Assembly (NCBI RefSeq): GCF_000695625.1
Contig: NZ_JMQI01000067.1
Location: 1-54,672, forward strand
Direction: 5' to 3'
Source of the DNA: Amycolatopsis rifamycinica
GTDB taxonomy: Bacteria; Actinomycetota; Actinomycetes; Mycobacteriales; Pseudonocardiaceae
DNA length: 54,672 nt
Positions 47,403-54,672 of this stretch are shown here, piece after piece. A program made the translations under genes and the position numbers. Position 1 is the stretch's first letter. Every line of letters starts with the position of its first letter. The notes beneath the pieces are model-generated. The model had not been told where the DNA came from, made no database searches, and worked only from the letters and a program-made list of their open reading frames with translations.

Positions 47403-50400
47403 TCAGCCCGCGACGCGCTCCGCCAAAGCCGCCAGGTGGTTGCGGACCCGGATCGCGCCGGGCACGCGTTCCCCGGCGTAGCAGGACAACGCGCGCTCCC
47501 ACTGCGAGCGCGCCGTCTCCGGGTCACCGAGTCCATAGTGGACTTCACCGAGCCCGCAGTGGGCCCGGCCCTGTTCCGGACGGCAGCCCGTTTCCTTCGC
47601 CACGGCCAGGGCTTCGCGGTGGTACCGCAGCGCGTCCGAGGTGGCGCCGCGCGCGGCGGAGAGGCTGCCCAAGCTGTTGAGCACGCGGGATTCCACGCCG
47701 CGGTCGCCGCATTCCCGGGCCAGGCTCAGCGCCTCTTCGAGGTGCTGGGCCGCTTCCGCGTGCCGCCCCTGCGCCAGCCGCACGTCGCCCAGGTGCTTCA
47801 GCGCGACACTGCGGTTGGGCGGGCTTCCCGTCTCCTGCGCGATCTCCAGCGCCCGCTGCAGGTGCGCCGCGGCTTCGGCGTACCGGCCGCGCGCGTGTTC
47901 GACGTCGCCGAGGATGCCCAGGGCGTACCCCTCGCTCACCCGGACGCCCATCGCGCGCAAGTGTTCCAGCCCCTCTTCCAGGGCCCGGACCGCTTCGTCG
48001 TGCCGGCCCAGCGCCGACAGCGCGTCGCCCAGGTTGACCAGCGCGTAGCCCTCGCTCGTGCGGTCGGCGATGTCGCGCGCCAGTGCGAGCGCCTCTTCGA
48101 AGTAGCCGATCGCTTCGCCGTACCGGCCGATGCCGCGGCAGGAACAGCCGAGTACCACCAGGACCAGGCCTTCGCTGGTTCGGTCGCCGGTCTTCCGGGC
48201 CAGTGCCAGTGCCTCCGTCGAGTAGCGGATCGCGTCGGCGAACCGGCCCAGTGCGCGGCACACGAGGCCGAGGGTGTTGACCGCATGGATTTCGGTGCGC
48301 CGGTCGCCGGTCTCGCGGGCCAGGACGAGCGCCTCCTCCAGGTACCGCAGCGCTTCCGGCGACCGGCCGACCCGCCAGTGGCCCAGCGCGATCAGGACGA
48401 GCGGCTCGGCCTCGGCCGCCCGGTCGCCGGCGTCGTGCGCCAGCGCCGACGCGTGCGTGTGCAGCACCAGCGCTTCCTCGTGGTAGCCGCCGACGTCGAG
48501 GTAGTGCCACAGGATCCCGGACAGCAGCCGCAGGTGGTCGGGCCAGCCGTGCCGGGTCGCGTGCGCGGCGACGGCGAGGAGGTTGCGGCGCTCGGCCTCC
48601 AGCCACGCCTGCGCGTCGAGCACCTTGACTTCGGGGTCCGGGACGCGCGGCCGCAGGTGCCGTTCCTGCGGCAGGACGACGTCCATGGCCTGCGCGGCCG
48701 AGGAGACGTAGAAGTCGAACAGCCGCTGCTGGGCCTCCCGGCTCTCGCCGGGGTCACCGGCCGCCAGCTCGGCGGCGTAGACGTTCAGCAGGTCGTGCAG
48801 CTGGACGCGGTCCTCGCTGGTCTGCTGCACCAGGTGGGCCCGCACCAGGGCCCCGGCCAGCCGTTCCGCCTCCGGCAGGGGGACGCCGGCCAGCGCGGCC
48901 AGCGCGGGCGGCGTCAGGTCGCGGCCCGGGTGCAGGCCGCAGAGCCGGAACACGCGGGCCGCGTCGGACGCGAGGTTGCGGTAGGACCAGGAGAACACCG
49001 CGCGGACCGCGGTCAGCGGGTCACCGCCGCCGTCGAGCAGGTCGAGCCGCCGCCGTTCGTCCGCCAGCTCGGCCGCGAGCGCGGCCAGCCGCTCCCCCGG
49101 CCGGCTCAGCGCCAGCTCCGCGACCAGCCGCAGGGCCAGCGGCAGCTGGGCCGCGTACCCGATCAGCGCCGCGGTGGCCTCGGGTTCGTCGTCGACGCGC
49201 GAGCCGAGCAGCGCCCGCAGCAGGTCGCGGGCCTCGGCCTCGGTGAGCAGGTCGACGAGCACGCGGCGGGCACCGTGGCGGGCGACCAGCCCGGGCAGCG
49301 CGTCCCGGCTGGTCACCAGGACCAGGCAGGTCGGCGAGCCGGGCAGCAGCGGGCGGACCTGCCCGACCGAGTTCGCGTTGTCCAGCACCAGCAGCATCCG
49401 CCGCCCGGTGAGCGCGGTGCGGAACTTCGCGGCGCGCTCGTCCGGCTCGGCGGGGATGTCCGTGCCGGGGACGCCGAGGGCGCGCAAGAAGCCCGACAGC
49501 GCGTCGCCCGGGTCCACCGGCCGGACCGTGCCGTAGCCGTGCAGGTCGAGGTAGAGCTGGCCGTCCGGGAACTCCGCGGGCGAGCGCCGCGCCCAGTGCA
49601 CGGCCAGCGCGGTCTTGCCGACGCCGCCGGTGCCGGAGAGGACGGCGATGCGCGCCGCGGTGTCGCCTTCGCCGCGGTGCAGCAGCGCGTCCAGCTCGGC
49701 CAGCTGGGCGGCGCGGCCGCGGAAGCCGGGGACGTCGGCGGGCAGCTGCGCCGGCACCCGGGCCGGCGGCTCCGGCGCGGCGAAGTCCTGCCGCAGCACC
49801 TGCCGCTGGGCGGCCCGCAGCTCGGGGCCGGGTGCCAGGCCGAGTTCGGCGTCGAGCCGGCGGCGCACCTCGTCGAAGACGTCGAGCGCGGCGGCTTGGC
49901 GCCCGGACGCGGCGAGCGCCAGCATCAGCTTGGCGTGCGCGGACTCGTTCAGCGGCTCCTCCGCGGTCAGCGCCCGCAGCCGGACGGCCGCGTCCTCGGG
50001 CTCGGCGACTTCGGCGTAGGCCAGCACGGCCTTGGCGCGCCGCATCGCCAGCGCGAGCCGGGCGGGGTGCTGGCGCAGCCGTTCGACGTCGGCGAGCGCC
50101 CGGCCGCGCCAGAGGTCGAGGGCCTCTTCGAGGGCGTTGCGCGCGAGGAGGGCCTCGAACCGCAGCAGGTCGAGCTCGTCCTCGCCGGCCACGAGGCGGT
50201 AGCCGCCCTTGTCCGTGGCGATGAGGTCGGCGGGCCGCAGCGCCCGGCGCAGCCGCGCGACGTAGGTGTGGAGCAGCTCCAGGCACGACGGCGGCGGCTC
50301 GTCCCAGATGACGTCGACGAGGTCCTCGCGCCGGACCGTCCGGTTCGGCTGCAGGGCCAGCAGCGCCAGCAGCAGGCGCTGCTTCTCCGCGCCGATCTCC

Positions 50401-50651
50401 ACGGCTTCGGTGCCCCGCGTCACCGTCAGCGGGCCCAGGACGCCGAGCCGCACGGGCTCCGGCGGCGCTTCGGCGAGCACTTCCCGCAGCTTGCGGGCCG
50501 TCTCCGGCCGGGGCCGCCGGACGCTGCCGCGCTCGGCGTTGCGCACCGCGCGCAGGCTTAGCCCAGCCCGCTCGGCGAGCTCGGCCTGGGTGAGGCCGGC
50601 GAGCACACGCCGGTCCCGCAGCCATCCGGCGAACGACGGGCCTTCGTCCAC
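47403..50651 (-). CDS. Large SARP/AfsR-like regulator with XRE helix-turn-helix, NB-ARC and TPR domains
   Basis: 1082 residues. Order: XRE-type helix-turn-helix (1-63, LTQAELAERAGLSLRAVRNA), OmpR-like winged helix (67-145, RLGVLGPLTVTRG, NRTVRREDLVDVIWDEPPPS), bacterial transcriptional activation domain (150-290, VRRRLDAELGLAPGPELRA), NB-ARC ATPase (about 335-600; P-loop GTGGVGKTAL near 345, Walker B MLLVLDNA), then a C-terminal array of about eight TPRs (740-1060, repeats such as DAIRYSTEALALARKTGDRT). AfsR proteins of this type integrate phosphorylation or nucleotide signals and activate secondary-metabolite genes; here an extra XRE domain precedes the SARP core. The GTG start has GGAGAGG upstream. 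The target is unknown and no biosynthetic cluster is visible nearby. Confidence 0.92.
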   Translation of the reverse strand: MDEGPSFAGWLRDRRVLAGLTQAELAERAGLSLRAVRNAERGSVRRPRPETARKLREVLAEAPPEPVRLGVLGPLTVTRGTEAVEIGAEKQRLLLALLALQPNRTVRREDLVDVIWDEPPPSCLELLHTYVARLRRALRPADLIATDKGGYRLVAGEDELDLLRFEALLARNALEEALDLWRGRALADVERLRQHPARLALAMRRAKAVLAYAEVAEPEDAAVRLRALTAEEPLNESAHAKLMLALAASGRQAAALDVFDEVRRRLDAELGLAPGPELRAAQRQVLRQDFAAPEPPARVPAQLPADVPGFRGRAAQLAELDALLHRGEGDTAARIAVLSGTGGVGKTALAVHWARRSPAEFPDGQLYLDLHGYGTVRPVDPGDALSGFLRALGVPGTDIPAEPDERAAKFRTALTGRRMLLVLDNANSVGQVRPLLPGSPTCLVLVTSRDALPGLVARHGARRVLVDLLTEAEARDLLRALLGSRVDDEPEATAALIGYAAQLPLALRLVAELALSRPGERLAALAAELADERRRLDLLDGGGDPLTAVRAVFSWSYRNLASDAARVFRLCGLHPGRDLTPPALAALAGVPLPEAERLAGALVRAHLVQQTSEDRVQLHDLLNVYAAELAAGDPGESREAQQRLFDFYVSSAAQAMDVVLPQERHLRPRVPDPEVKVLDAQAWLEAERRNLLAVAAHATRHGWPDHLRLLSGILWHYLDVGGYHEEALVLHTHASALAHDAGDRAAEAEPLVLIALGHWRVGRSPEALRYLEEALVLARETGDRRTEIHAVNTLGLVCRALGRFADAIRYSTEALALARKTGDRTSEGLVLVVLGCSCRGIGRYGEAIGYFEEALALARDIADRTSEGYALVNLGDALSALGRHDEAVRALEEGLEHLRAMGVRVSEGYALGILGDVEHARGRYAEAAAHLQRALEIAQETGSPPNRSVALKHLGDVRLAQGRHAEAAQHLEEALSLARECGDRGVESRVLNSLGSLSAARGATSDALRYHREALAVAKETGCRPEQGRAHCGLGEVHYGLGDPETARSQWERALSCYAGERVPGAIRVRNHLAALAERVAG

Positions 50652-50852
50652 AGGCGTCCTCTCCTGCGTCCTCGAGCGGAACGTACCTCTCCAGCATCAC
50701 GATCGTGCCGCCCGAGATGTACCACCGATCGGCGAAGATAACCGTTTCCGCAGGTACGGACCGTGACGGCGGCGGGAGGCGGCGGTACAGGCGCTCGTCC
50801 ACCGCGCTTTCCTAGGCTTTCTCGGGTCCGGTGGTGGCGAGGGGTTCGCGGA

Positions 50853-50881
50853 GCAGCCGTCGCCTGGGGTACGACGGCTGC
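50853..50881 (-). terminator. Hairpin terminator of the alpha/beta hydrolase gene
   Basis: Perfect 10-base stem (GCAGCCGTCG at 50853-50862 with 50872-50881) and a 9-base loop, 10 bases beyond the hydrolase stop on the minus strand. Confidence 0.65.
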
Positions 50882-50891
50882 ACCCGGACCT

Positions 50892-51620
50892 TCACACGCC
50901 GAAGCGCTTGAGCAGGGCCCGCACCGCCGCCGGGTCCTCGACGTGGGCGTTGTGCCCGAGGCCGGCGAGCGTGACGGCGTCGGGGTCGAGCGCCCGCAGC
51001 TGCTCCGGACGGCTCATCGGGTCGTTCTCGCCGGCGGCGAGCACCACCGGGCAGCGCGCCCCGGCCAGCAGGGCCGGCATGTCCGGCGCACCGAGGCCGA
51101 ACGCGGCCGGGTCCATCGCGAGGCGCCAACCTCCCTCGGTCTCGCGAAGCCCGGCCGGGTCGGTCGGGGCGATCCCGAGCAGCCCGGACACCTTCAGGTA
51201 GGCCTGCTCGGCGTCCTCACGCGTGGCGAACACCCGGGGCGGCTTGGCCGCGAAGGAGGCCGCGCGGTTCAGGTCGTCCTGGCTCCACTCGACCTTCACG
51301 CCCAGGGCCAGCACGCCGGCGACCTCGACGTCGTAGCGGTCGGACGCCAGCTCCAGCGCGAGCACGCCGCCCAGCGAGTGGCCCGCAACGATCAGCGGCC
51401 CGCCGTCCGGCAACGCCCGGGCGACCGCCTCGGTGAGCGTGGCGAAGCTGTAGTGCGGCAGCGGCGCGGACGGGCCGTGCCCGGGCAGGTCGGGCACGAG
51501 GACGCGCCGGTCCAGCAGGACGGAGAAGTGGGCCCAGACGGCGCCGGTCGCGCCGAGGCCGTGCAGGAGGAGGACGGCCGGGTCGCCCTTGCCGCCGGTG
51601 CGCATGTTGAGCGTGTCCAT
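50892..51620 (-). CDS. alpha/beta-fold hydrolase
   Basis: 242 residues. Oxyanion loop LLLHGLGATGAVWAHF, nucleophile elbow AGHSLGGVLALEL (Ser), acid in AAGENDPMSRPEQL and catalytic His in LAGLGHNAHVEDP. Length is short for the family (usually 250-280), with a compact cap domain. It is cytoplasmic. It is divergent from the cytochrome P450 gene with 46 bases between starts, suggesting shared control. The reaction could be ester, lactone or C-C hydrolysis and is not predictable. Confidence 0.9.
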   Translation of the reverse strand: MDTLNMRTGGKGDPAVLLLHGLGATGAVWAHFSVLLDRRVLVPDLPGHGPSAPLPHYSFATLTEAVARALPDGGPLIVAGHSLGGVLALELASDRYDVEVAGVLALGVKVEWSQDDLNRAASFAAKPPRVFATREDAEQAYLKVSGLLGIAPTDPAGLRETEGGWRLAMDPAAFGLGAPDMPALLAGARCPVVLAAGENDPMSRPEQLRALDPDAVTLAGLGHNAHVEDPAAVRALLKRFGV

Positions 51621-51654
51621 CCGCGCAGCTTCCCAAACTGTCGGTGGGCGCGGC

Positions 51655-51660
51655 TAGGGT
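51655..51660 (+). promoter_or_regulatory. -10 element of a leaderless P450 transcript
   Basis: TAGGGT ends 6 bases before the GTG start at 51667, the spacing of leaderless mRNAs in actinomycetes. No Shine-Dalgarno sequence is present in the gap and no good -35 is visible. Confidence 0.5.
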
Positions 51661-51666
51661 CGGCCC

Positions 51667-52920
51667 GTGGCGATCACCGATCCGGACACCTACGTAAGAG
51701 GCGTCCCGTACGACGAGCTGGCGCGGCTGCGGCGCGCCGGCCCGGTGGTGCGCGTCGACGACTTCTGGGCCGTGCTGGGCCACGCCGAGGTGCGGCGGGT
51801 GCTGCGCGACCCGGGAGTGTTCTCCTCGCACCTCGGCGGAACCCAGATCCGCGACGCGGCCGACCTCGCCTACGTGCGCCGGATGATGCTCAACATGGAC
51901 CCGCCGGAGCACGGCAGGCTGCGCGGGCTGCTGACGAAGGCGTTCACCCCGCGCGCGATCGCGAAGCTGGCTTCGCAGATCGAAAGCTGGGCGCGGGAGC
52001 TCGTCACGGCGGTCGCCGATCGGGGCGAGTGCGACTTCGCGCAGGTGGCCGCCGACCTGCCGTTGCGCACCCTGGCCGGGGTGTTCGGGGTGCCGGAGGA
52101 GGACCGGCGGCTGATGTACGACTGGAGCAACCGGGTGATCGGCTACCAGGACGCCGAGTACGCGGTGAGCTCGACCGTCTCCGGTTCCGAGGTGAGCGAC
52201 CTCGCCCGGGCCGCCCTCGCCGTCCGCCCGTCGCCGGGGCCGGACGGGTCGATGCCGGATCCCCGGACCCGCGCGGGCATGCCGGACCTCTACGCGTACG
52301 CGAACGCGCTCGGCGAGTACAAGCGCGAGCATCCGGGCGACGACGTGATGAGCAACCTGATGCGGCACGTCGGTGACGACGGCGGGCGCGTCTCGCTCGC
52401 CGAGTTCGAGAACCTGTTCTGGCTGTTTTCCGTGGCGGGCAACGAAACCCTCCGCAACGGCCTGCCCGGTGGGCTGCTCGCGCTGCTCTCCCACCCCGGG
52501 CAGTACCGGCGGCTTCTGGACGACCGGTCGCTGCTGCCCTCGGCGGTCGAAGAGATGCTGCGGTGGTGGACGCCGGTCATGCACTTCCGGCGCACGGCGG
52601 TTTCCGACATCCGGTTGTCCGATGTGGACATCGCCGCCGGCGACAAGGTCGTGGTCTGGTTCTCCTCGGCCAACCGTGACCCCGCGGTGTTCCCCGATCC
52701 GGACACCTTCGACATCGGCCGCACGCCGAACGACCACCTGACCTTCGGCCACGGCCCGCACTTCTGCCTCGGCGCCCACCTCGCGCGGGTGCAGCTGCGG
52801 GCGATGTTCGACGCGGTGCTCGACCTGCTCGGCTTCGTGGAGCTCGCCGGCGAGCCCGTGCGGCTGCGGTCGAACTTCCAGAACGGCCTCAAGTCGCTGC
52901 CGATCCGGTGGGGGCGCTGA
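51667..52920 (+). CDS. Cytochrome P450 monooxygenase
   Basis: 417 residues, soluble bacterial class. I-helix VAGNETLRNG with Glu260-Thr261 (a Gly-Asn-Glu-Thr variant of the oxygen-activating AGxxT), ExxR at Glu296-Arg299 (EEMLR), PERF-like FPDPDTFDIGR, and the haem loop FGHGPHFCLGAHLAR with Cys367 as iron ligand. The GNET spelling, MNMDPPEHGRLR-like LNMDPPEHGRLRGLL and LTFGHGPHFCLG resemble the CYP125/CYP142-type steroid and lipid hydroxylases of actinobacteria, but the family is not certain. Its ferredoxin partner is not in the window. The stop overlaps the LysR start by one base. Confidence 0.92.
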   Translation: MAITDPDTYVRGVPYDELARLRRAGPVVRVDDFWAVLGHAEVRRVLRDPGVFSSHLGGTQIRDAADLAYVRRMMLNMDPPEHGRLRGLLTKAFTPRAIAKLASQIESWARELVTAVADRGECDFAQVAADLPLRTLAGVFGVPEEDRRLMYDWSNRVIGYQDAEYAVSSTVSGSEVSDLARAALAVRPSPGPDGSMPDPRTRAGMPDLYAYANALGEYKREHPGDDVMSNLMRHVGDDGGRVSLAEFENLFWLFSVAGNETLRNGLPGGLLALLSHPGQYRRLLDDRSLLPSAVEEMLRWWTPVMHFRRTAVSDIRLSDVDIAAGDKVVVWFSSANRDPAVFPDPDTFDIGRTPNDHLTFGHGPHFCLGAHLARVQLRAMFDAVLDLLGFVELAGEPVRLRSNFQNGLKSLPIRWGR

Positions 52921-53813
52921 TGGAGATCCGGGAGCTGCGGGCGTTCGTCGCGGTCGTCGAGGCGGGCGCGATGTCGAAGGCGGCGCGGCAGCTGCACCTG
53001 AGCCAGCCGGCGCTGTCCCAGACGATCACGGCACTGGAACGCCGGCTCGGCGTCCGGCTGCTGGTGCGCACGAGCACCGGCGTGCAGGTCACCGACGCCG
53101 GGACGACGCTGCTCGGCGAGGCCCGCGCCGTGCTGGCGCGCCACGACCAAGCGCTCGCCGCGATGGCCCGGCACACGGCGGCCGGCGGTGGCGTCCTGCG
53201 CGTCGGCGTCCCCCTGGAACTGCCACCGGACCTGCTGCCCGCGGCGCTCGCGCGGCTGCCGGACACGCGGGTGCAGGCCCGGCACCTCTCGTCGGTGGCC
53301 CAGGTGGCCGCGCTGCGGGCCGGCGAGCTCGACGTGGGGCTGGTCCGCGAGCGCCCGGCCGGGCCCGACCTGGACGCGGTGCTCGTGGTGACCGAGGACG
53401 TCGGCGTCCTGCTGGCCGCGGACCTCGCGGAGAAGCTGGGTTCGCCGGTCCGGCTCGAGGACCTGGCCGGCCTGGAGTGGTTCGCCTTCCCGCGCGCGGG
53501 CAGCCCGGCCTGGTACGACGAGCTCGCGGCGATCCTGCGCAGCCACGGCCTCGACGTCGGCCCCGAGGTCCCGGAGGAACAGCGGCTGATCGTCGAGCTC
53601 AAGATCCCGGCGGTCAGCGCGGGCGGGGCCTACGCCTTCGCGCCGCCCGAGTGGCCGTACCCGCTGCCGGACACCGTCCGGTGGGTGCCGCTGGCCGGGA
53701 ACCCGATCGTCCGGCGGACCTGGGCGGTGTGGCCGGCGACGTCGCGGCGGCGGGACGTCGCCGAGTTCGTCGCCGCGCTGGAAGACCATCGGCGGAACGG
53801 ATCGGAGGTATAA
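52920..53813 (+). CDS. LysR-family transcriptional regulator
   Basis: 297 residues. It opens with MEIRELRAFVAVVEAGAMSK and the recognition helix region QLHLSQPALSQTITALERRL, then RTSTGVQVTDAG; the effector domain includes LRVGVPLELPPDLLPAALAR and DLDAVLVVTEDVGVLLAADL. The ATG overlaps the P450 stop (TGATG), so translation is coupled; the open frame 12 bases upstream is not needed. A LysR gene placed after, rather than divergent from, its neighbours is unusual; it may control the P450 unit or the SDR gene 92 bases downstream. Confidence 0.92.
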   Translation: MEIRELRAFVAVVEAGAMSKAARQLHLSQPALSQTITALERRLGVRLLVRTSTGVQVTDAGTTLLGEARAVLARHDQALAAMARHTAAGGGVLRVGVPLELPPDLLPAALARLPDTRVQARHLSSVAQVAALRAGELDVGLVRERPAGPDLDAVLVVTEDVGVLLAADLAEKLGSPVRLEDLAGLEWFAFPRAGSPAWYDELAAILRSHGLDVGPEVPEEQRLIVELKIPAVSAGGAYAFAPPEWPYPLPDTVRWVPLAGNPIVRRTWAVWPATSRRRDVAEFVAALEDHRRNGSEV

Positions 53814-53905
53814 GGAGGGCCGAACGCTCCCCCGGAAGTCTGGTGCGGGTGGTCTCGCTTGAACCCTGCGACCGGGAAACACCCGGGTTTCGGAGGAGCT
53901 GAACG

Positions 53906-54652
53906 ATGACTGCAGAACTGTCCGGGTCGACGGCACTGGTGACCGGCGGGACGAGCGGGATCGGCCGGGCGACGGCGATCACGCTGGCCGGGCTCGGCGC
54001 CCACGTGGTGCTGTCCGGCCGGGACGCCGGGCGCGGCGCCGAGGCCGTCGAGACCATCCGCGCGGCGGGCGGGAAGGCCGACTTCGTCGCGGCGGACCTG
54101 AAGGACGCCGCCTCGGCGCGGGAGCTCGCGGCCCGCGCGCGGGAGCTGGGCGGGCCGATCGACGTCCTGGTCAACAACGCCGGGATCTTCCCCACCGGGC
54201 CGACCGCGGACTTCGCCGAGGCGGACTTCGACACCGTGTTCACGACGAACGTGAAGGTGCCGTTCTTCCTCGTCGCCGAGCTGGCGCCGGAGATGGCGGC
54301 GCGCGGGCGCGGCGCGATCGTGAACGTGTCGACGATCGTCGCGAAGAACGGCATGGCGGGCATGGCCGTCTACGGCGCGTCGAAGGCGGCGGTCGAGCTG
54401 ATGACGAAGGCGTGGGCGGCGGAGTTCGGGCCGTCCGGGGTGCGGGTCAACGCGGTCAGCCCCGGCCCGACCCGCACCGAAGGCACGGCCGCCTTCGGCG
54501 ACGGCCTGGACGAGCTGGCGGCCGCGGGCCCGGCGGGCCGGGTGGGGACCCCGGAGGAGATCGCGGCGGCGATCGCGTTCCTCGTCGCGGGCGACGCGAG
54601 CTTCGTCCACGGCGTGGTGCTCCCGGTGGACGGCGGCCGCGCGGCGGTGTGA
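53906..54652 (+). CDS. Short-chain dehydrogenase/reductase
   Basis: 248 residues, classical SDR. Cofactor motif ALVTGGTSGIGRATA, NNAG in VLVNNAGIFP, catalytic region NVSTIVAK with YGASK (Tyr156, Lys160), and the C-terminal GVVLPVDGG. The residue after strand 2 (LSGRDAGRG, Arg) favours NADPH. Length and fold match 3-oxoacyl-ACP-reductase-like enzymes of broad substrate range. Start ATG with GGAGGAG upstream. GTATAAGGAGG just after the LysR stop may act in its promoter region. The window ends 20 bases after its stop. Confidence 0.92.
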   Translation: MTAELSGSTALVTGGTSGIGRATAITLAGLGAHVVLSGRDAGRGAEAVETIRAAGGKADFVAADLKDAASARELAARARELGGPIDVLVNNAGIFPTGPTADFAEADFDTVFTTNVKVPFFLVAELAPEMAARGRGAIVNVSTIVAKNGMAGMAVYGASKAAVELMTKAWAAEFGPSGVRVNAVSPGPTRTEGTAAFGDGLDELAAAGPAGRVGTPEEIAAAIAFLVAGDASFVHGVVLPVDGGRAAV

Positions 54653-54672
54653 GTCCCGGCGGGACGGCGTCA

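Noticed and set aside
47436..50561. 1041-codon plus-strand ORF opposite the SARP gene
   Set aside because: Antisense shadow caused by high GC; no family features, while the minus strand has full XRE-SARP-NB-ARC-TPR architecture.
50892..54652. Secondary-metabolite gene cluster (SARP, P450, SDR, methyltransferase, hydrolase)
   Set aside because: No synthase or other core biosynthetic gene is present, and the genes are in several separate transcription units.

Overview
The window is uniformly very GC-rich and compact. GTG starts are frequent and coding is strongly strand-patchy. It encodes a mycothione reductase, which is specific to mycothiol-using actinobacteria, and carries a core block (map, a penicillin-binding lipoprotein, a GNAT protein, ispG, rip1, dxr) whose order I recognise from mycobacterial chromosomes (Rv2861c to Rv2870c). 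Together with the secreted-protein style and the SARP regulator, this points to a filamentous actinomycete of the Pseudonocardiaceae, most likely Amycolatopsis or a close relative. The genus is an inference.

Layout. 1-5.1 kb: accessory enzymes and regulators (end of an F420-type monooxygenase, alpha/beta hydrolase, HxlR regulator, LysR regulator divergent from a metallo-hydrolase, PYROXD2-like FAD oxidoreductase). 5.1-9.5 kb: RIO kinase, a DEAD-box RNA helicase with a long leader and RGG tail, and a BioF-type enzyme, separated by clear hairpin terminators. 9.5-12 kb: an inverted array of 21-bp repeats between convergent genes, an ElaA-like acetyltransferase, a secreted trypsin-like protease and an M15 peptidase lipoprotein. 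12-16.2 kb: mycothione reductase, a tyrosine phosphatase, and a CynX-type MFS exporter divergent from a FadR-type regulator. 16.2-19.5 kb: a ribbon-helix-helix regulator with a striking phased operator array, a DUF4097 protein and a DrrAB-type ABC exporter, probably one operon. 19.5-29.3 kb: the conserved housekeeping block, including two MEP-pathway isoprenoid genes flanking the site-2 protease Rip1.

30-42 kb is the most interesting part: a polymorphic-toxin locus read on the minus strand. In transcription order it has a secreted double beta-propeller lectin-like protein, a 3079-residue secreted RHS/YD-repeat protein ending in a barnase-like ribonuclease tip, and a barstar-fold immunity protein with an unusual extra N-terminal domain. 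Toxin and immunity identities support each other: the tip keeps the barnase Glu/Arg/His set and the partner keeps the barstar NLDxLxDC motif. The immunity gene is visibly AT-richer than its surroundings, as expected for a swapped toxin tip.

42-54.7 kb: a decayed small gene, a 14-TM MFS drug exporter whose promoter is covered by two dyads, a MocR-type regulator broken by a frameshift, a methyltransferase, a 1082-residue XRE-SARP-NB-ARC-TPR regulator, an alpha/beta hydrolase divergent from a cytochrome P450, a LysR regulator overlapping the P450, and an SDR oxidoreductase. I saw no tRNA, rRNA, insertion sequence or CRISPR array.
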